Positions 43,345-53,500 of a stretch of 64,000 nt of DNA are shown here, piece by piece. Position 1 is the first letter of the stretch; each line of letters starts with the position of its first letter. The DNA is taken from NCBI RefSeq assembly GCF_006716185.1, contig NZ_VFOP01000001.1:1-64000 (forward strand), given 5' to 3'. The notes below the pieces were generated by a model. The model was not told where the DNA came from. It made no database searches and worked only from the letters and a program-made list of their open reading frames with translations. This stretch comes from Ornithinicoccus hortensis (GTDB lineage Bacteria > Actinomycetota > Actinomycetes > Actinomycetales > Dermatophilaceae). The position numbers and the translations under genes are program-made.

Positions 43345-44696
43345 TGCGCCATCAGCTTCGAACTTCGATGTGCCCGGCCCCTGCGACCGGAGTCGAATGC
43401 GAGCACCGCAGTCGGGGGTCTGCCCACGGCCCGAAGATGGCTCGCGAGCGAGGTGAGTTCGTCTCGCCTGGTGCTCGAAAGGTCGACCGCGATCAGGACG
43501 AGGTCCGCCTGCCTCGCCGTCGCCAGCTGATCCGAACGACGCGTCGGTGGCACCACCGTTCGGATCGTCAGCGGCGGTGGGCTGTCGGTTGTCTGCCTGC
43601 TTGGTGCGAGTTCCTCTACACCGCTGGCATTCTGCGTGACGACTTGCCTACCTGCAGATGTCATGGACTCCACCAGACTCTCCAAGAGCGGGTCCACGGC
43701 AGCCTCCGACACTGCACTAATGAGAGCGACTGAACGGATCTCGTCCGGCACAACGGCAACGAAGAGTTCCCCTGCCGTGTCCCATTCGTGGCCCGCGCTC
43801 GCCGAGAGATCTGGTGTCCAGACAGCGGCGCCGGAAGCCTCTGACACATGCGCCGCAACAGCCAACTTCTTCGTCAATCGGTCCCGAAGGAAAGCGACGA
43901 CCACCCCGCAGAACGCGCCAGCCATGGCCCCCGCTACCAGTATGCGCAGCCGAGATGGGCTGATCACCGCAGCAGAATCGGCGGCAGGGGTCAAGAGGGT
44001 TCCTGCTTCGGCAGGCACATTACTCAGGGCCGTCCGCTCCGTCACGAGCCTGTCCATCTCGAGGCGGGCAACTTCCCTGTCGGACTCGGCGGAGGCGGCC
44101 GCAGCCGATCCGGGCGACGCCTCTGCTTGACGCTCCAAAGCGTCTGCATGCGCTTCCACGAGATCACTCAAGCGGTTATCGATCGTTTCCAGGACATCAT
44201 TCCTGCGCTGTTGAGCCTGCTCACTTCGAATCTCCAAGAAGCTGGTGGCAACGGCATCTGCGCCGGACCTCGCTTCGTTCAGATCGTGACTCGTATAGCT
44301 GATACGCAAGATGGTGCCGTCCTGGTCCAGGGAGGCCGTCGTGGCACTACGCATCTCCACCACCGTGAGGACACCACCCAGTTGCTCAATGGCACGACTG
44401 GCTGTCACGGAAGACCGCGCGAGTTGCACTTCGGTTCCTGGATCGAGGAACGAGGACGGTGCACGGTCCATACTGAAGGAGTCGCTGGTCAGGACGGTCA
44501 GTTGCACGATAGTTGTGGCTGTCCATGTCTTGCCCTGCGCGAAGATGAGGGCTCCTGCTCCCAGGAGACCGACGACTGTGCCGGCCACAACCCAGAGGAG
44601 GCTTGTGCGCAGGATTCGCCAGTAGTAGCCCCAAGCAACGGCACCGGGGGCCGAAGACCCTGGCCGGGACGGCGTCTCCAGGGCTGACACGCTCAT
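43341..44696 (-). CDS. Wzz/CapA-type polysaccharide chain-length co-polymerase
   Basis: The 451-residue protein starts at ATG 44696 (ATGA overlap with the upstream GT2). It has a first transmembrane segment at about residues 32-54 and a periplasm-like coiled region of about 200 residues containing RSEQAQQRRNDVLETIDNRL. The second transmembrane segment is near 250 (ILVAGAMAGAFCGVVVAFLRDR), and a cytoplasmic tail of about 180 residues resembles a tyrosine-kinase-like domain without a visible Walker A. Such proteins set chain length together with Wzy. The kinase-like tail appears catalytically dead. Confidence 0.83.
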   Translation of the reverse strand: MSVSALETPSRPGSSAPGAVAWGYYWRILRTSLLWVVAGTVVGLLGAGALIFAQGKTWTATTIVQLTVLTSDSFSMDRAPSSFLDPGTEVQLARSSVTASRAIEQLGGVLTVVEMRSATTASLDQDGTILRISYTSHDLNEARSGADAVATSFLEIRSEQAQQRRNDVLETIDNRLSDLVEAHADALERQAEASPGSAAAASAESDREVARLEMDRLVTERTALSNVPAEAGTLLTPAADSAAVISPSRLRILVAGAMAGAFCGVVVAFLRDRLTKKLAVAAHVSEASGAAVWTPDLSASAGHEWDTAGELFVAVVPDEIRSVALISAVSEAAVDPLLESLVESMTSAGRQVVTQNASGVEELAPSRQTTDSPPPLTIRTVVPPTRRSDQLATARQADLVLIAVDLSSTRRDELTSLASHLRAVGRPPTAVLAFDSGRRGRAHRSSKLMAQ

Positions 44697-45571
44697 GATG
44701 AGACCTCTTGAACTACCAAGCGCAGTCGCCGCTGCATTTTCACCCCTAATTGGAATCGCTCGACGCTAGTCAGTCTTGAAATGGCGGCAGAAAAAGCGGA
44801 GGCGAAATCCTCGACCGTCTGCTTTCGAGTCTGCTCATCGACGTAGGCAAGTTCGACCAGTCTCGGGAACGGACGACCCAGGCGTTGCGCGCTCAGCCTT
44901 CGGAACGCCTCGCCGACGAGCGGGTTTTGACGGGAAGCCAAATAGTATTCGGGCGAGGCTGTGACCTGGCCCCCGTGCTCCCGCTTCGCCACGACATACG
45001 GAGCCAAACGCCGCATGCCGAATTCCGCTTCGGCGGCCCGCAGCCACAAGTCATAGTCCTCTGCCTCCACCTGCCGGTAGCCCCCCAGTCGGTCGAGCGC
45101 CACACGTCGCGCAAACATGCTCGGGTGACACACGGGGTTTCCCAGAAGAAGGTGGAAGGGGAAGGCCGCAGGACGGATAGGAGACGGAACTCCTGGCCGG
45201 ATGGTCCGCCTCTCGAAGTCAACGACGGGGCAAAAGACGAAGTCGTAGGGCGAGTCTTTGCTCAAGGAAGCAATATGGAACCGCCAGGGCATGCTCACGT
45301 CATCCGCATCCATCCGAGCAACGAACTGGCTGTCCGTGTTCTTCAAGAGATAGTTGAGCGCATTCCCGAGGCCTCCAGATCCAGCAGAGTGCAGGACGCG
45401 CACTCGAGGATCTCGAAACTGGGTGGCAACCTCCCCTGTTCGGTCCTCACTACCATCGTTGAGGATGACGATCTCTGCATCCTTCGGCAGACTCCGGAGC
45501 GTGGATAGAACCGCCCGCCTCAGGGTGCCTTCGGCGTTTCGCGCAGGTAAGATGACGCTGAGTCGCGGCAT
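44693..45571 (-). CDS. GT2 glycosyltransferase
   Basis: The 292-residue protein starts at ATG 45571, sharing one base with the upstream stop (TGATG). MPRLSVILPARNAEGTL is a classical GT2 start; VILNDGSEDRT and ARMDADDVSMPWR supply the nucleotide and metal sites. The C-terminal part has NPVCHPSMFARR and EDYDLWLRAAE, which are common acceptor-side blocks. It is the third gene of the coupled exopolysaccharide operon. Confidence 0.9.
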   Translation of the reverse strand: MPRLSVILPARNAEGTLRRAVLSTLRSLPKDAEIVILNDGSEDRTGEVATQFRDPRVRVLHSAGSGGLGNALNYLLKNTDSQFVARMDADDVSMPWRFHIASLSKDSPYDFVFCPVVDFERRTIRPGVPSPIRPAAFPFHLLLGNPVCHPSMFARRVALDRLGGYRQVEAEDYDLWLRAAEAEFGMRRLAPYVVAKREHGGQVTASPEYYLASRQNPLVGEAFRRLSAQRLGRPFPRLVELAYVDEQTRKQTVEDFASAFSAAISRLTSVERFQLGVKMQRRLRLVVQEVSS

Positions 45572-46362
45572 CAGGCTCCTCCCCCTTGGGCCCTGTGCTG
45601 AAGGTCGAGGTCAGCACTCCTCAGGTCGACGTACCGGCGGCGCATAGACCAGATGATGTGAATGAGATTGATCGTTGTAAGCAACAGGTATCCCCACATG
45701 AAGATGGTCGGCCACTGCCACGTCACGAAGATCCAGGCCCAAGCGCCAGGATCAGTGGGCAGCAGGATCCAAGACCTCAATACGCCACCCCGACGTTGTT
45801 CTCGCCCAGCGCGCCGTAGCAATTGTTCCGCGAGGATCTGGCTCATGAATTGTCCGGCGAGAAGGACACTCATCAGCAGTGCAGCGAACGAGAGGACTCC
45901 CCACCCTCCGAATGAAGTCACCCAGGCCACGGCGACCACCACATGCGTTGCGGGGGTCCGCACCGCGTCCACAACGTGGTCTAGCCACTCCCCGGCCTTA
46001 CTGGCACGGCCGCTCAGGCGGGCAACCTGCCCATCTGCGGAGTCGAGGAGATATGCCAAGGCAAAGGCCGCGGCAACGAACCATGCGGTGGGCCCCGAGA
46101 TCGGGGCAGCGGCCAAGAGCGCCATCCCGAGCAGGGAGGCGACGAGGCTCGCGACAGTGACGCCATTCGGCGTCACCCTCAGCGCGAAGGCAACAGCGGC
46201 AGCCAGTCTGGCTGCGCGACGGTTTACCCACCGTGTGTAAGCGGGCACCCCATCCCCTGGCTTCTGCGCAAGTGCCAGATGCTCCCTGGCGAACTGAAAT
46301 CGGGCACGGACACCGTGGTTGCCCGCCGCCTGAGCTGTCGCTGCGACATCCGTGACTCTCAT
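45571..46362 (-). CDS. CDP-alcohol phosphotransferase family membrane protein
   Basis: The 263-residue protein starts at ATG 46362, overlapping the regulator's stop (ATGA). It carries the complete family signature D-x2-D-G-x2-A-R-x8-G-x3-D-x3-D, beginning at DSADGQVAR near residue 106, inside about six transmembrane segments. The enzymes transfer a phospho-alcohol from a CDP-alcohol or CDP-diacylglycerol to an alcohol acceptor. In an exopolysaccharide operon it may make a phosphodiester-linked lipid or polyol carrier, or modify the polymer. It is not closely recognisable as PgsA or PIS. Confidence 0.87.
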   Translation of the reverse strand: MRVTDVAATAQAAGNHGVRARFQFAREHLALAQKPGDGVPAYTRWVNRRAARLAAAVAFALRVTPNGVTVASLVASLLGMALLAAAPISGPTAWFVAAAFALAYLLDSADGQVARLSGRASKAGEWLDHVVDAVRTPATHVVVAVAWVTSFGGWGVLSFAALLMSVLLAGQFMSQILAEQLLRRAGREQRRGGVLRSWILLPTDPGAWAWIFVTWQWPTIFMWGYLLLTTINLIHIIWSMRRRYVDLRSADLDLQHRAQGGGA

Positions 46363-47141
46363 TCGGCGCCTGCTCCCGCTGCCCTTCGGCGTAGGCCGGG
46401 GGATTCCTGGTCAAATGTGTCTCGAGCGAGGCCCAATCGGTAGCCCACGCCTCGCACCGGCTCTACCAGACGGGGGCCCCCCGCTGCTTGCACCTTGGTG
46501 CGCAGACGGCTAAGAGGAGACTCCAGCGACTTGGGGCTCATATGGCGAGCGCCAACCTGGTCGAGGAGGTCGTCTCTGGTGAAGACCCTGTCCGGTTCAC
46601 GGGCCAGGGCGAGCAGCAGTTCGAACTCTGTCTTCGTCAAGTCGACCACTCGCCCAGACAGGGTCACCTGCCGCCTGCTTGGATAGATCAAAAGGCGACC
46701 GACGGGGACCAACTCCTCCTCCCGCAGGTCGATCGATGCGAGGTATCGGAACAAGGTTTCTATGCGGGTACGGAGCCTGCGCTGCGAGGCAGGGAGCACG
46801 AGGACATCCCACGCCCCCGCCTGAAGGAGTATCAGTTCCTCATCCTCCGTGAGGTGTGGCGCGACCGCCAGACTCGGCAGTGCATGCTGGTTGAGTAGGC
46901 TGAGGACGTCCAAGACATCGACGGTCACACTGCCTGCATGCACGATTGTCAATGCCGGTCGGATACCTCCTACTCCAGGCGTCTCCAGCTCGCGCGGCCC
47001 GACGCTGGCGTGCGGGATGGACTGCGCACGAAGCACACCGGCTGTCGCCCGGACAGCCTCTTCGCTCGCTTCCAAGGAGACTAGGAGGACGCCGCCACGA
47101 GTGGCGCCACCCCCCAGACCATCCAACCTTGACACTTGCAT
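46359..47141 (-). CDS. OmpR/PhoB-type transcriptional regulator with degenerate receiver
   Basis: The 260-residue protein is placed at ATG 47141, with GAAGAGG just upstream; longer frames extend into the divergent promoter. Residues 17-130 resemble a receiver fold, but the phosphate-accepting Asp is absent (ALTIVHAGS where the Asp should be, residues 64-71) and the N-terminal acidic pair and C-terminal Lys are also missing. Residues 148-238 form a clear winged helix: VDLTKTEFELLLALA, VFTRDDLLDQV, SPLSRLRTKV and VRGVGYRLG. It is the first gene of the operon running down to 40645 and so probably controls polymer production without standard phosphorylation. Confidence 0.87.
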   Translation of the reverse strand: MQVSRLDGLGGGATRGGVLLVSLEASEEAVRATAGVLRAQSIPHASVGPRELETPGVGGIRPALTIVHAGSVTVDVLDVLSLLNQHALPSLAVAPHLTEDEELILLQAGAWDVLVLPASQRRLRTRIETLFRYLASIDLREEELVPVGRLLIYPSRRQVTLSGRVVDLTKTEFELLLALAREPDRVFTRDDLLDQVGARHMSPKSLESPLSRLRTKVQAAGGPRLVEPVRGVGYRLGLARDTFDQESPGLRRRAAGAGAE

Positions 47142-47267
47142 CCTCTTCGCTGAACTTTTCTTTACTATTTCAAGATGTATGATGACTGAAATGCCACCAA
47201 GGCGCAAGCCAACGACAGGATCGGGCCAGAGGGCGTCAGGGGCTACCGAGGAGAAGTGGGGAACACG
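47142..47267. promoter_or_regulatory. Divergent promoter region, regulator operon and TagA-like gene
   Basis: A 126-bp spacer between divergent starts. The stretch 47150-47200 is much more AT-rich than its surroundings (CTTTTCTTTACTATTTC, GTATGATGAC) and contains CTTTAC at 47160-47165. I could not place a convincing -35/-10 pair. Confidence 0.4.
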
Positions 47268-48023
47268 ATGCGAACCGTGGACGTGGTAGGAGTGAACGTT
47301 GCTGACGTTCCGACCGAGAGCGTGGTCCGGGCCGCAGCTCGCCCTGCGGAGAAGGCTCCACGACTGGTCTATGCCCTTCACGTCGGGGGTCTCGAATCGC
47401 TGAGCAACCCTGACTACAGGGCAGCACTGGACAACGCTGACCTCGTGTATGCCGACGGCGCAGCCATCGTGGCATTGGCCCGCGCGGGTGGCGCAGTTGC
47501 GATCACACGATCAGCGACAACCGACATCGGCGTGCCAGTCCTCCAGGCGTTGGCGGATTCACTTGGTCGTCCCGTCCGAGTGGCCCTGGTGGGCGGACCG
47601 GAGGGCCTGGCCAAACGTGCCGGCGAGGCTTTGACAAAGATGGTCGGCTGTACGGTTGTCCTCTGCCGAACCGGCTACTTTGCCGATTCTCGTCGGGTGC
47701 TGAGTGACATCCGCTGGAGCCGACCAGACGCTGTGATCGTTGGACTTGGCATGCCGAAGGAAGCCATCTGGACGCACCGGCACCGAGAGAGCCTTCCTCC
47801 AGCCGTCATCCTCACGTGCGGCGGCTGGTTTGGGTTCTTGACAGGCGATGAACCCCGGGCTCCCGAAGCAATGCAGCGCCTTGGGCTGGAATGGGTCTAT
47901 CGGCTCAAGAACGACTTCTCCAGGCTTCGTCGTCGTTACGCCGTTGGCGCGCTCCTGACTCTCCGCAATATCCCACGACAGGTTCGGTCCCGCCGACAAG
48001 CGGAATCGCCGGACGCACCATAG
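47268..48023 (+). CDS. Divergent TagA/WecG/CpsF-family (GT26) protein
   Basis: The 251-residue protein is placed at ATG 47268, with GTGGGGA upstream; GTG 47256 is an alternative. The fold is clear: VYADGAAI with the conserved Asp63, VALVGGPEGLAKRA, VIVGLGMPKEAIW and LTCGGWFGFLTG, plus a basic C-terminal helix (RLKNDFSRLRRRY). Family enzymes add ManNAc or a related sugar to lipid-linked GlcNAc. Here the TPNxDH motif is replaced by ALHVGG (36-41) and the TGADL block by TRSATTDIG, so the active site is altered. It may use another sugar or have a non-catalytic role. Confidence 0.82.
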   Translation: MRTVDVVGVNVADVPTESVVRAAARPAEKAPRLVYALHVGGLESLSNPDYRAALDNADLVYADGAAIVALARAGGAVAITRSATTDIGVPVLQALADSLGRPVRVALVGGPEGLAKRAGEALTKMVGCTVVLCRTGYFADSRRVLSDIRWSRPDAVIVGLGMPKEAIWTHRHRESLPPAVILTCGGWFGFLTGDEPRAPEAMQRLGLEWVYRLKNDFSRLRRRYAVGALLTLRNIPRQVRSRRQAESPDAP

Positions 48024-48061
48024 CCGACTGGAGCTCCCGTCGAGTCAGCCCCGGCGGGAGC

Positions 48062-49543
48062 CTACGCACGGAGTCCGGCGAGGTCGAGACGGTCGCGGTA
48101 CAGGAAGCACACGGCGACGAACACCGCTCCGGCGCACGCTGCGGCGCCGAGCATTGCGATGACGCCCTCCCCCGCAGTCAGGCGAACAATCACTGCCGGA
48201 ACGCCAGTCGCGACCGCTGCGACGAGGAGCCGACTCCCTGTGATCCGCAACTCGGGCTGGACACCCACTAGCTTCTTGACCTGCCACACAGCTAAACCCG
48301 CGTCGACGAGCATGGCCGATGCCCAGGCGATGGCGGCGCCGATGATCCCCAGCGCCGGAACTAGCGCGAGATTGCCCACGACCATGATGAACAGGGCCAC
48401 TGCCTTGTTCACGGCGGCCCAACCCGAGTGCCCGCTCATAAGCAGCAGCGAGTGGATGTTTCCCGCCATGAAGGTGAGGGAGACACCGAGGCACAGCACC
48501 ATCAGCGCAGTTGCGCCCTCCGTGAAGCCCGACCCCAAGAGGGACAGCGCAGCCGGGGCAAACACGGCAAGGATCACGAAGCCCGGGGTAGCAAACAGCA
48601 CCAGCCAACCAGCCGCCGTCCGATACAGGCCCTGAAGCTCGGCGAGTCGCCCCTCGTGCATGAGGGCGCTGAACCGTGGCGACACGATCACTCGGATCGC
48701 GACGTCGATCATGAGTCCGGCCGCAATGAACCGACTCGCCGCACCATAGATGCCAGCCGCGGACGCCGTGGACAGCAAACCCACCACGAGAACGTCCAGC
48801 CAGACTAAGCCCTGCTCCAAGGCAGCCGAGACCGTCCGTGGCAAGGAGAAACCGATGACGCGGCGGATTTGCCCTCGAGTGGGCAGCCAGCCTGATAATC
48901 CCCCAACAGCCCCCTCGACCTTCTGAAGTTGCGCGCGGATAAGCAACAGCAAGATGGCCAGGGCCAAGACGAGCGGAAGCGCCCATGCCACGGTCGCGGC
49001 AACTGCTCCTCCGCCAGCCAAGACGACAGCGACGACCAGGAGTGGTCGAGCGCCTGGCAAGAAGATACTCCCGACGGCTACGAAGGGGACCACCTGTCCG
49101 AATGCCCTGACGACGGCCAAGGCCACCAGAACAAGGGCGCCGAGGGGGACAGCCCATGCGATTGACTGGATCGACTCACCGACAGGTCCTTCGTCACTCG
49201 CGCGCCACACGAGCGGCGCGGCCCACCAAATGCCCAGCCCAAGCAAGACGCCGACGACGGCGGTCAGACTCAACGCAAAGGTGAGAACGCCGCGGATGCC
49301 GGCGGGGTGATCGATGAGTAGTCTGGGTAGGAGCCAGAGCGCCGCCGAATCCAGACCCAACTTGCCGATGACCGTGACAATGGTGAACACCCCCATTGCC
49401 TGCATCACGACCCCAGCTCCAGCCTCGCCAAGGAGTCGCGCCAGAGCGAAGGTGAGCACGAAACCTAGGGCGGCGCTGACAACGGATCCTACAAAGGTGA
49501 CCGAGACGCCCTTGGCCAGTTGTGTCCGCTCAGATGCCGCCAC
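48062..49543 (-). CDS. Wzx-like polysaccharide flippase
   Basis: The 493-residue protein starts at GTG 49543; an upstream start would add a basic non-homologous tail. About 12-14 hydrophobic segments are present. The N-terminus LAKGVSVTFVGSVVSAALGF and AALWLLPRLL, with VWLDVLVVGLLSTASAAGIYGAASRF around residue 255, are typical of the oligosaccharide flippase/MATE-like superfamily. It would move lipid-linked repeat units outward for the Wzy/Wzz pair, complementing the operon at 40645-47141. It is followed downstream by the convergent TagA-like gene. Confidence 0.87.
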   Translation of the reverse strand: MAASERTQLAKGVSVTFVGSVVSAALGFVLTFALARLLGEAGAGVVMQAMGVFTIVTVIGKLGLDSAALWLLPRLLIDHPAGIRGVLTFALSLTAVVGVLLGLGIWWAAPLVWRASDEGPVGESIQSIAWAVPLGALVLVALAVVRAFGQVVPFVAVGSIFLPGARPLLVVAVVLAGGGAVAATVAWALPLVLALAILLLLIRAQLQKVEGAVGGLSGWLPTRGQIRRVIGFSLPRTVSAALEQGLVWLDVLVVGLLSTASAAGIYGAASRFIAAGLMIDVAIRVIVSPRFSALMHEGRLAELQGLYRTAAGWLVLFATPGFVILAVFAPAALSLLGSGFTEGATALMVLCLGVSLTFMAGNIHSLLLMSGHSGWAAVNKAVALFIMVVGNLALVPALGIIGAAIAWASAMLVDAGLAVWQVKKLVGVQPELRITGSRLLVAAVATGVPAVIVRLTAGEGVIAMLGAAACAGAVFVAVCFLYRDRLDLAGLRA

Positions 49544-49623
49544 TTCACCGCCGCAGTGACGAGGCACTGGTTTCGCGGCAACCTCCCCACGCGTGCCCCT
49601 GTGAAACTTGGAGTCGGGCCTTC

Positions 49624-50385
49624 TTAGCACTTCGGATCTGTGTCGAACGTCTCGCCCGCAACGAGCCAAGCCTCATCGACCCACTCAAGCGTGAAGATGT
49701 GCCACGAGCGCTCCGGAGTCCCTTCGTTGCGGAGGTCCTTGCCGTTCACATCCAAGACTTTGACGCCGGAAGAATCGACGCAGGCCCGCACCACCATCCT
49801 CGGGGGCGAACTGTCCACGTCACTCTCGAGGACTTCCGTGTCCACGACCCTCGCTGCACCGACCTGCCGCCACCCTTCCGCCGCAAATTCCTCTTCTTGA
49901 GCCATCAGTGACTGGAGATAGGCACCCGTCACCGACGAGTCACCTTCCGCTGCTGGCGCCTGTCCGCCGGTGGACGGGCTGCTCAGCGCCATTTCCTGAG
50001 CCGTCAGCCCTGCCTCAACGGCGTCAGTCACGACCGGCTCTTCTAACGTCTCAGGAGCGGGCTGGCTGCCATCTTCGCCCGGACGGGCCTCGGGGGGTCC
50101 CTCTGATGTTTGGGTGGACGCACGTTCGTCTGCGCCTGCTGGGACGTCCGCCCCAGAGGAGATCGTCGGGCCTGCGTCATCGTTCGCGGGGGTGTGACCC
50201 TGACCTACGGCGGACCCTGCAACCAAGCCGGGGGAAGCCGAACTACCTTGGTCGCGGTCTCCCGCCTGCTGCGCGCCAACCGGCCAGGCGTACCACCCGA
50301 AGGCCACCACCAAGCCCAGGACAAGCAAGAACCCCAGGCCAGTACGTCCCGTCACGCGCTCGGCTCCGGAGCGTTGAACTCTCAT
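49624..50385 (-). CDS. Single-span exported protein of unknown function
   Basis: The 253-residue protein starts at ATG 50385. A transmembrane or signal-anchor segment (about 16-36, LGFLLVLGLVVAFGWYAWPV) is followed by about 130 residues of low-complexity Ala/Gly/Ser/Glu/Pro sequence. A small globular domain of ~95 residues (from AYLQSLMAQ to the C-terminal DTDPKC) contains RMVVRACVDSSGVKVLDVNGKDL, resembling the NTF2-like folds of actinobacterial secreted proteins. I cannot name the family. It lies between the flippase gene and the large Tat-exported protein on the same strand. Confidence 0.75.
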   Translation of the reverse strand: MRVQRSGAERVTGRTGLGFLLVLGLVVAFGWYAWPVGAQQAGDRDQGSSASPGLVAGSAVGQGHTPANDDAGPTISSGADVPAGADERASTQTSEGPPEARPGEDGSQPAPETLEEPVVTDAVEAGLTAQEMALSSPSTGGQAPAAEGDSSVTGAYLQSLMAQEEEFAAEGWRQVGAARVVDTEVLESDVDSSPPRMVVRACVDSSGVKVLDVNGKDLRNEGTPERSWHIFTLEWVDEAWLVAGETFDTDPKC

Positions 50386-50547
50386 GTCGTCTCGACTCCC
50401 CAGTCGTTCGATCCTGGTCTCCGTGCCATGCGCAGAGACCCCAAGGGCACCAGTATGCCGCGCAAACCCGGCAATTACCAGACCGCTCCTTGAAGTTTAC
50501 TTGTCTTCTCTTTACATTTCCGTCGACACCCGCCCTGGGAACCCTGC

Positions 50548-53500
50548 CTACGCCTCGCTCTCCGGCAGGAACAGGACATCCACCCAGTAGTTGGCCCCGT
50601 TGTAGCTGCTGGTAGGAAAGGCGACATCACTGCTGTAGACGTAAACGCCGTTGCCTCCCTCTGCCCCGTTCTGGAGAGCCTCGAGTGGCCCGTTGGTGAA
50701 GCCACCTCCGCTGAAGAACCCACCGTCCGCGGCGTAGTACCCGTTCGGAGCGAGGTACGAAACGACATACATCGTCCCCGCGGTCACCGCGACGGGCACC
50801 GCGAACATCCCGAGTTGCCAGCCACGAGCCGTCTCGCCGCCCAGGGTCACCGATGCCAACTGGTTGCCGTCTGCCTCCCACAGGACGCCCGTGTGTGGGC
50901 CCGAATTGCTCGGCCCCCCCTTGAAGAAGCGCACCCCGTGCACAGCACCGTCGACCATTGCTCGGAACTTCATGCCCACGTTGACCGATCCCGGGTCGTT
51001 GACCAAGGTCGTACCTGGCACGGTGGAAGCGGTCCACAACGAGACGAAAGTGGCGGCAACGACGGAGAAGCTCCACGCCACAGGCGCCTGCAGACTGTTG
51101 CCATCCAGATCCTCAGCAGCCTCGACCGTGACTGTGTAGGTGCCGCCAGCCACCAGAGGGCTGCCCGGTGTCAGGGTCGCCACCATCTCTGTCGCGTCGT
51201 AGTCGATCCCGCCCACAACGGCGCTGCCCGTGCTATCTCGGAGGGAGATGGCGATGGTGTCGGGCTCGATCGCCTCGTCAAACGTCACCCGGACGACGGC
51301 ATCCGGTGCAACGGTCGCACCCGAACTGGGCGAACGTCCGACGATCGTGGGCGCTGCCGAATCAGCGAAGATCACATCTACCCAGTAGTTGGCGTTTCCC
51401 CACGTGTTGCTGGGGAAACCGCCAGGACCATAGGAGAAGAGCCCGTTCCCTGCCTGCCCAGTACTGGCCGGTGCTGTCAGCGGGCCGTTGGAGTGGGGCG
51501 ACGACAGCCCGCCCCCCGTTGCGGCGTAATGCCCTGCGGGTGCGTGATAGGACGCGACGTATGTGGAACCCGCCTCAACCGAGATCGGGTCGCTGAAGAA
51601 GGCCTGCTGCCAACCCGACCGAGTCTCGTTGAGGAACGTCACGGAACCGAGAAGGTCCCCGGTCGCAGTCCAGAAGTGGCCCACATGTGGGCCGTCGTTG
51701 CCAGGGCCCTTATAGAATCGAAGCCCACGGATCTCCCCAGGCCTGGAGACTCGAACCCGGACGCCAAGCTCAACTGCCGCTCCATCACTCTCCGCCTCCA
51801 CCGCCGGACGCGCCCCGCTATCCCACAACGTGACGGGCGAGCCACCATCGGTCGTGACGGTCCGGAACGTCCAAGCATAGGGCTCAGCCATGGCATTGCC
51901 CCCGAGGTCACTGGCCTTGACGGAGACGGAGTACTCCGTGGCGGAGTCCAACGGAGCACTCGGTATCAGTGTCGCCGTGGCCGTCTCGCCGTCGTAGGAC
52001 AGGGAACCAGGGACCACAGTCTCGCCGCTGTCACGGAGGACCATCTCGACAGACCCCGGGCTCACCGGCTCATTAAAGGCGACCGTGACCTTGGAGTCTA
52101 GCGCGACGGAGATGAGTTCAGGCGCTGGCTCGACATTGACCACAGACGGGGGACCGATGTCGGGCGCAGTCTCGAAGACCACGTCGACCCAGTAGTTCGC
52201 GTTGCCCCAGGAATTGACTGGGAATCCGCCACTGCCGAAGGCATAGACCCCATTCCCGCCGCTGGAACCTCCATCGGGGGCACGAAGCGGCCCCCGCGAG
52301 ACGTCCGTACCGTTGAACATCGCGCTGGTCACGCCGTAGGTGCCGTATGGAGCATGGTATGAGACGACATAAGCCTGTCCAGGGGACACCTCCACCGGAG
52401 TCTCCAGCCGTGTTTGTTGCCAGCCTGATGCTGTCTCGTGCGTATAGGTGCTGGTAGCCAAGAGATCACCGGCCTCCGACCAGAGGTGGCCGACGTGGAG
52501 TCCGCTACTTCCCGCGGCCTTGTGGAAGCGCAGAGCTGTCACCGATCCGACCGTCGAAACACGGAATTTCATCCCGAGTTCGACCGGGCTGGGATCGGCG
52601 TCCACGCTGGCAGGAGTGGCCGACGTGTCCCACAGACTGGTGGGGCTTGTACCAGGCGGTCCTATTGTCGTGAAAACCCACACGAACGGCTCCATCACGT
52701 TGCCGTGGCTGTCAGCGGCACCCTCAACTGTGGCGGAATACTCGGTGAGTGGCGTAAGTGCGGAGGACGTTGAGAAGGTGGCCGTCCGCGTGTTCGAGTC
52801 GTAGTCAGTTGTTGCCGTGATCTGCGAATCGTCTGCGCCGAGGAGGGTGATCACGATCGAGTCGGCTTCCACCTGCTCGCTGAAGGTAACCGTCAGGTCC
52901 GTCGTTGTTGCGACAGACTGCAGGCCAGACGCGGGAGAGTGGTCAATCACTACGGGAAGGGCATGGTTATCTGTGTCGAAGACGACGTCGATCCAATAGT
53001 TGCTCGCTCCGAACGAGCTCGTCGGGAACCCGGGCGCGCCGTATCGGTAGACCCCGTTGCCGCCAACTTCGCCGTTAGCCAGAGCCCGCAAGGGGGGCAG
53101 TTCGTAAGCGCTCTGGAAGTAGCCAGCGTCTCCCGCATAGCGACCGACGGGCATGAACACGGATGCCACGTAGGTCGTGCCAGCCGAGACAGCAACCCCG
53201 GGGATCGACACTTGCTGCCATCCGGACTCAGTCTCCTCACCGAACGTGGCACTGGCCAACTGACTGCCGTCGGCGCTCCACAGCGTTCCAACGTGCAGAC
53301 CGGTGTTTCCCTGCCCCTTGAAGAAGCGCAACCCGGTGACGAAGCCATCGATCTCCGCTTGGAAGCGCACACCTACTTCGATGGGCTCTGCCTCATTTAC
53401 GGACTGTGTCTCCGGGACCGCACCTTCTGCCCAGATTGCGCACGGGTAACCGCGAGGCGCCCCCTCTAGAACGACCGTTGCCACCTGGCCGATGTTGCAA

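Noticed and set aside
43341-44696. Active tyrosine kinase fused to the Wzz-like protein
   Set aside because: The cytoplasmic tail shows no GxxGxGKT/S Walker A and no Tyr-rich C-terminus.
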